DNA of 64,000 bases, taken from Acidimicrobiia bacterium. Its GTDB lineage: Bacteria > Actinomycetota > Acidimicrobiia > Acidimicrobiales > SKKL01. The notes under the pieces were generated by a model. That model was not told where the DNA came from, ran no database searches, and saw only the letters and a program-made list of their open reading frames with translations. Location of the stretch: assembly GCA_041676705.1 (NCBI GenBank), contig JBAYRL010000002.1, positions 310,001 to 374,000 on the forward strand, read 5' to 3'. Shown here in pieces: positions 60,032-64,000 of the stretch; the stretch's first letter is position 1; every line of letters starts with the position of its first letter. A program made the position numbers and the translations under genes.

Positions 60032-61243
60032 ATGGAAACCAATCCAAGCGCGGCCGGTTTGGACGAAAGTCGCCTTTCACGAATTCACGATCATCTCGAG
60101 CAGCAATACATTCAAGCGGGCCGTCTGGCTGGTGCCCAGGTTGCGATTGCCCGTAATGGGCACATTGGCTACTACACCGAAGTGGGTTTCGCCGACCGGG
60201 AACGGAACCGTCCGGTTGCAAAAGACACGATTTGGCGCATCTACTCCATGACCAAACCAATTATTGGCACTGCTCTCATGAGCCTTTATGAGAAAGGGCT
60301 CTTCCAGCTCACCGACCCGGTGAGTCGTTTCATACCCTCTTTCGCCAATCAGAAGGTACGAGAACCCCAACCCGACGGTTCGATGCGTTATGTGGAACCT
60401 CGCCGCCCGATGAACATGAGCGATGCCATGATGCACATGAGCGGGTTTGGCATCACCCTCATGGGCCTTCCAGAGATGCCTGGAGGGGAAGATCCCAAAT
60501 ACTTAGACCGCAAGATCACGCTAGAGGAATACTGTGATCGCTTAGGTGGTCGTCACCTCGACTACCACCCTGGGGAACATTGGGTTTATGGCATTTCTAC
60601 TGACATTTGTGGTCGGCTAATCGAGGTGTTGTCGGGGCAACGTCTCGACCATTATCTACAAGAAACCATCTTCGACCCCCTAGGCATGGTCGACACCGGG
60701 TTTATGGTGAGCGACGACAAAATAGACCGTTTCTCGGCCACCTATCGCCGCAACCGCAACAAAGAGCTAGTGCTCATGGAAGACCCACAAACTAGCTCTT
60801 ACCGCAAAGAGCCTCTGTTTCTCTCCGGCGGCGGTGGTTTGGTGTCAACAATGGGCGACTACCTCACCTTTACCCGCATGTTGGTCAACGGTGGTGAACT
60901 TAACGGAGTGCGAATCCTCGGACGCAAAACGGTTGATTTAATGACCATGAATCACCTGCCTGACGGTGCCGACATGACCAAGTTCGCCATTCCTGGTAGC
61001 TACGGCGAAGTAGGTTTTGAGGGTATGGGCTTTGGTTTCACCATGGCCGTTAGCAATGGCCCAGTCGAGACTGCTCAGATCGGCAACAAGGGTGACTTTA
61101 TGTGGGGTGGTTACGCATCTACCACCTTCTGGTGCGACCCGACTGAAGACCTAACGGTAGTATTTATGACCCAGTTCATTCCTTCGGGAACGTTCAACTT
61201 CCGCGGCCAACTAAAGTCGCTCGTCTACCCCACCCTGTTGTAG
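60032..61243 (+). CDS. Serine hydrolase, class C beta-lactamase-like
   Basis: 403-residue protein of the beta-lactamase/esterase family. Nucleophile motif S72-M-T-K75 in RIYSMTKPI, the Tyr motif region WVYGIST, and GNKGDFMWGGY near the C-terminus in place of the KTG. Probably an esterase or peptidase rather than a resistance enzyme. No signal peptide. AGGGGG eight bases before ATG 60032 decides the start (TTG at 60026 also possible). Confidence 0.85.
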   Translation: METNPSAAGLDESRLSRIHDHLEQQYIQAGRLAGAQVAIARNGHIGYYTEVGFADRERNRPVAKDTIWRIYSMTKPIIGTALMSLYEKGLFQLTDPVSRFIPSFANQKVREPQPDGSMRYVEPRRPMNMSDAMMHMSGFGITLMGLPEMPGGEDPKYLDRKITLEEYCDRLGGRHLDYHPGEHWVYGISTDICGRLIEVLSGQRLDHYLQETIFDPLGMVDTGFMVSDDKIDRFSATYRRNRNKELVLMEDPQTSSYRKEPLFLSGGGGLVSTMGDYLTFTRMLVNGGELNGVRILGRKTVDLMTMNHLPDGADMTKFAIPGSYGEVGFEGMGFGFTMAVSNGPVETAQIGNKGDFMWGGYASTTFWCDPTEDLTVVFMTQFIPSGTFNFRGQLKSLVYPTLL

Positions 61244-61338
61244 TCATCTCGGCGCCACTAACGGCGCCGAACTAGAAATTCCTGGACCAACGATCGAATA
61301 CGCCCGGCCACACCATTATTTGAGGCGAACGAGTTTTA

Positions 61339-62526
61339 ATGTCTGTACCCACCCTGAGTGTTGCTGAACTAAACGCCGCTATCGCTGGGGCGTTAGCCAA
61401 CGCATTCGACGACCAAGTGTGGGTACAAGGCGAGATTCACTCGTTCAGCACCTCACCGGCCGGGCACAGCTATTTTCGCCTTGTTGAACCTGGAACGTTG
61501 GGTTCACCCTCTGAAGCCAGTATCAATGTGGTGCTTTTTCGGGGCAATAAACGCTCGGTTGATGCAGTCTTAGCTAAAGCTGGCGCCCTAGAGATAGCCG
61601 AAGATATGGAAGTGCGGATTCGCGGTGAAGTGAGCTTTTATGCTCCCACCGGACGCGTCCAACTGCGGATGACCGCCATCGACCCTTCTCACACTCTCGG
61701 ACGTTTAGCAGCCGAACGAGAACGCTTATTGCGACAGCTAGCAACCGAAGGTTTGCTAACTCGTAACTCGCTATTGGCGCTGTCACCACTACCTCTGAGA
61801 GTGGGCCTTATTACTAGTGCTGATAGTGCGGCCGCCGCTGATTTCCTGAATGAACTTAGCCTCAGTAGCTTTGCTTGGCAGGTCACCTTATTCGATTCCC
61901 AGGTGCAGGGCCATGGCTCAATACCTGCTCTCACCAGGGCATTATCTCAAGCAGGCGACGGCGACTTTGACGTGATTGCGGTCGTGCGGGGCGGAGGTTC
62001 GCGGAGCGATCTGGCTACTTTTGACGCCGAAGCCATCGCCAGAATGATTGCCGCAACCCCAATACCTGTAATCACCGGGATCGGGCATGAAATCGACGAG
62101 TCGATCGCTGATCGAGTGGCCTATCAAGCCTTCAAAACCCCCACCGCGGCCGCAGGCTTCTTAATCGAACGGGTAAATGACTTTCGTAAGCAGCTTGATG
62201 ATTTAGCCAGCCTCAGTGCCAGCTTGGCACTGGAAGCGCTAGCCAAACAAGAAGACCGCATCGTGCGCTTAGGTGAGCGTGCTAGTGAACGCGCCAACAA
62301 TGCCCTCGAACGTGCCGAAGCCAAAATCGAATCGTTACAGCGCTATGTTTCAGCACTTGATCCCGCGAAATTGTTGGCAAGGGGCTGGTCGATAACCCGC
62401 ACCGCTGATGGCGAATTAGTGCGTAGCGTGAACGAACTGGGCGAAGGTTCCCACATCCACACGATGTTGCAAGACGGCACCATAACTAGTGCCATTCAAA
62501 CCATAGAGAGAAAAACCGATGGGTGA
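61339..62526 (+). CDS. xseA: Exodeoxyribonuclease VII large subunit
   Basis: 395-residue catalytic subunit: N-terminal OB fold (VWVQGEIHSFSTSPAGH), central catalytic domain (VVRGGGSRSDLATFDAEAIAR; GIGHEIDESIADRVA), coiled-coil C-terminus. Degrades single-stranded DNA. Overlaps xseB by 8 bases. Confidence 0.96.
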   Translation: MSVPTLSVAELNAAIAGALANAFDDQVWVQGEIHSFSTSPAGHSYFRLVEPGTLGSPSEASINVVLFRGNKRSVDAVLAKAGALEIAEDMEVRIRGEVSFYAPTGRVQLRMTAIDPSHTLGRLAAERERLLRQLATEGLLTRNSLLALSPLPLRVGLITSADSAAAADFLNELSLSSFAWQVTLFDSQVQGHGSIPALTRALSQAGDGDFDVIAVVRGGGSRSDLATFDAEAIARMIAATPIPVITGIGHEIDESIADRVAYQAFKTPTAAAGFLIERVNDFRKQLDDLASLSASLALEALAKQEDRIVRLGERASERANNALERAEAKIESLQRYVSALDPAKLLARGWSITRTADGELVRSVNELGEGSHIHTMLQDGTITSAIQTIERKTDG

Positions 62527-62728
62527 TTACCTAGAGGCCATGGCCGAGCTGGAACAGATTGCTTCCGAGCTCGACGGCAACAATTTGGACGTTGACCTGT
62601 TGTCCTCTCGGGTGGCACGAGCCTTCGAGCTTGTTAACCTATTGCGTGAGCGTATTGAAGTAGCTCGAATGGAAGTTACCCGAGTAGTGGCTAGCCTCGA
62701 AGCGCCAGATGACCCCGATAGAGTGTGA
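62519..62728 (+). CDS. xseB: Exodeoxyribonuclease VII small subunit
   Basis: 69 residues, coiled-coil XseB protein: YLEAMAELEQIASELDGN followed by a helix LSSRVARAFELVNLLRER. Start ATG lies inside the xseA 3' end, translationally coupled. Confidence 0.93.
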   Translation: MGDYLEAMAELEQIASELDGNNLDVDLLSSRVARAFELVNLLRERIEVARMEVTRVVASLEAPDDPDRV

Positions 62729-62731
62729 AAA

Positions 62732-63817
62732 ATGCAAACCGACGCTTCGGACAAGGTCAGCTCCTGTGTGTCCGCGCCGGATGTTCTAACCGACATTGCT
62801 GAGCGGGTCACTTCGCGGCTCGAGGGTATTTTAGCCAGCGAGATTGAGCGTTGGGGTGGTCTAGATCTTGATTTGGTGCCACCTTTGGCGTCGCTAAATA
62901 GACTCGTCATGAGCGGCGGCAAGCGATTACGGGCCGCGTTTTGCCATTGGAGTTTTGTGGGTGCTGGGGGGGACCCGCTCGACTCTCAAGCACTCGATGC
63001 AGCGGCCGCTTTTGAACTACTCCAGGTGTTTGCCCTCATCCACGACGACGTGATGGACAACTCGGCCACGCGTCGTGGTATTCCAACCGTGCATGTGGAA
63101 TTTGCCGAGCGCCACGACCAGGAAGACTGGCGGGGTGAAGCCGAAAACTTTGGTGAAGGCGTGGCCATTTTGGTGGGTGATGTGGCCCATGTATATGCCG
63201 ACCGTTTGATGACAGGCATGCCCATTCAAGCCGCCGAAATCTGGCATGAGCTGCGCATTGAGGTGAATATCGGCCAGTACCTCGACTTATTAGGCACGGT
63301 GCGTGGCGACACTGATTTGGCAGCGGCCCAACGAATTTCTCGCTACAAATCTGGCAAATACACTATCGAGCGGCCGCTGCATTTAGGCGTTGCACTGCTT
63401 GGCCGTCTGCCAGAATTACAAGACCAGCTCGACCGCTACGGCGTTCCACTAGGTGAAGCGTTCCAATTACGTGACGACCTTTTGGGCGTATTCGGCCAAC
63501 CCGAGTTAACTGGCAAGCCCATCGGAGAAGACCTGCGGGAAGGTAAACCCACCCCGCTTTTGGCGATTGCCACCGCCAAGGCCACCCCTGGGGAGCGAGA
63601 AGTGCTGGCCACGGTAGGCAAAGCCGATCTGAGCGAGCGCGAAATCGCCCGTATCCAACAAGTATTGGAAGATACTGGTGCCCGCGACGTGGTTAATGCT
63701 TCGGTCGACCGTCTGACCACTCAAGCAGCTGCCTCGCTAGCTGACGCGCCGTTAGAAAAAGTGGCTCTCGACGCATTGGCTGATTTGGCCACCTACGTTG
63801 GTTGCCGAGACGAATAG
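62732..63817 (+). CDS. Polyprenyl diphosphate synthase (trans-type)
   Basis: 361-residue prenyltransferase condensing isopentenyl units on an allylic diphosphate. The first Asp-rich motif is DDVMD (105-109), the second LRDDLLG; the SGGKRLRAAF stretch binds the substrate. Chain length is not clear from the sequence; geranylgeranyl or longer is likely. Starts 3 bases after xseB, so it is probably co-transcribed. Confidence 0.93.
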   Translation: MQTDASDKVSSCVSAPDVLTDIAERVTSRLEGILASEIERWGGLDLDLVPPLASLNRLVMSGGKRLRAAFCHWSFVGAGGDPLDSQALDAAAAFELLQVFALIHDDVMDNSATRRGIPTVHVEFAERHDQEDWRGEAENFGEGVAILVGDVAHVYADRLMTGMPIQAAEIWHELRIEVNIGQYLDLLGTVRGDTDLAAAQRISRYKSGKYTIERPLHLGVALLGRLPELQDQLDRYGVPLGEAFQLRDDLLGVFGQPELTGKPIGEDLREGKPTPLLAIATAKATPGEREVLATVGKADLSEREIARIQQVLEDTGARDVVNASVDRLTTQAAASLADAPLEKVALDALADLATYVGCRDE

Positions 63818-63887
63818 CGCTTGGCAACAACAAACCTGACGGCGAAACAGAAACGGTGGCCGATACAGATAGTCGCAGTTCTGGTTG

Positions 63888-64000
63888 TTAAGGAATAGCT
63901 CCAAAGCGAGCCAGAGCGGCCTCGAGGGGTTCTTCACGCACCCCGTATTCCCCAGCCACCGCGGCAAGCCATTCGGGCTGAGTACGCGCACACACCACGA
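63888..64000 (-). CDS. Unidentified protein, C-terminal fragment
   Basis: The minus strand is open from the window edge to a TAA at 63888-63890. The last 36 residues read as a helical tail (QPEWLAAVAGEYGVREE, then an Ala/Leu-rich stretch ending RFGAIP). The rest of the gene is outside the window and the family is not recognised. Confidence 0.5.
   Translation of the reverse strand, partial: VVCARTQPEWLAAVAGEYGVREEPLEAALARFGAIP

Noticed and set aside
1..64000. CRISPR arrays, insertion sequences, prophage or integrase genes
   Set aside because: No regularly spaced repeats, transposase, integrase or phage structural genes were seen; the accessory modules lack visible mobility genes.

Overview
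This window reads as a chromosomal segment of an actinobacterium (Actinomycetota), most likely from the class Acidimicrobiia. The inference rests on gene families, not on a database search: a WhiB protein, an RsrA/SigR-type anti-sigma/sigma pair, a DUF2342 zinc metalloprotease beside tilS and hpt, an acyl-CoA carboxylase epsilon subunit, an actinobacterial Tad pilus cluster with a DUF4244-like pilin, a Mrp/SufR-like pair, frequent GTG/TTG starts and some apparently leaderless genes. Base composition is moderate for the phylum. No IS element, prophage or CRISPR array was seen.

Layout. 1-3.6 kb: hpt, tilS, a DUF2342 metalloprotease, an unlisted 41-aa membrane protein, rsrA-sigR. 3.7-5.7 kb: accessory island beside tRNA-Thr(CGT), holding an ASCH-domain protein and a PIN-GNAT fusion whose true start seems to be a non-canonical AUA. 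5.8-8.3 kb: copper genes (YcnI, CopC-CopD). 8.3-15.7 kb: holB-tmk-topA, an anti-sigma ATPase and an MrfA-like helicase. 15.7-19.9 kb: a tightly coupled six-gene Tad cluster. 20-21 kb: a group-2 sigma factor with a hairpin leader and a 24-aa protein. 21.2-25.5 kb: a ferritin-like protein, a NAD synthetase whose glutaminase triad is mostly missing, a PAS-GGDEF protein, CspA. 25.6-28.7 kb: Fe-S genes (ErpA-like, SufR-like regulator divergent from Mrp across a dyad). 28.7-33.4 kb: degenerate MBL protein, NUDIX, WhiB, NfeD, STAS, receiver protein, tRNA-Pro, MazG. 33.4-38.2 kb: asd-lysC, cyclophilin, an S51-like protein with a methyltransferase-like partner.

38.2-53.7 kb is a catabolic/anaplerotic block: 3-hydroxybutyryl-CoA dehydrogenase, MeaA-type (ethylmalonyl-CoA) mutase, CoA-transferase, metallophosphoesterase, acyl-CoA carboxylase epsilon and beta, dienelactone hydrolase, methylmalonyl-CoA epimerase, crotonyl-CoA carboxylase/reductase and thiolase. 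Together these supply much of an ethylmalonyl-CoA route from acetyl-CoA to propionyl/methylmalonyl-CoA. 54-57.3 kb: recR-ybaB-dnaX, SRP RNA, tRNA-Ser(GGA). 57.3-57.9 kb: tadA and tRNA-Ser(CGA). 58.1-59.9 kb: a two-gene type II restriction-modification system beside the tRNA. 60-64 kb: serine hydrolase, xseAB, polyprenyl synthetase and the 3' end of an unidentified gene.

The least ordinary parts are the PIN-GNAT/ASCH module with its missing start codon, the NAD synthetase with a pseudo-glutaminase domain, the Fe-S regulator/operator, the restriction-modification island, several pseudo-enzymes (MBL, GGDEF-like, methyltransferase-like) and four small proteins under 60 aa.
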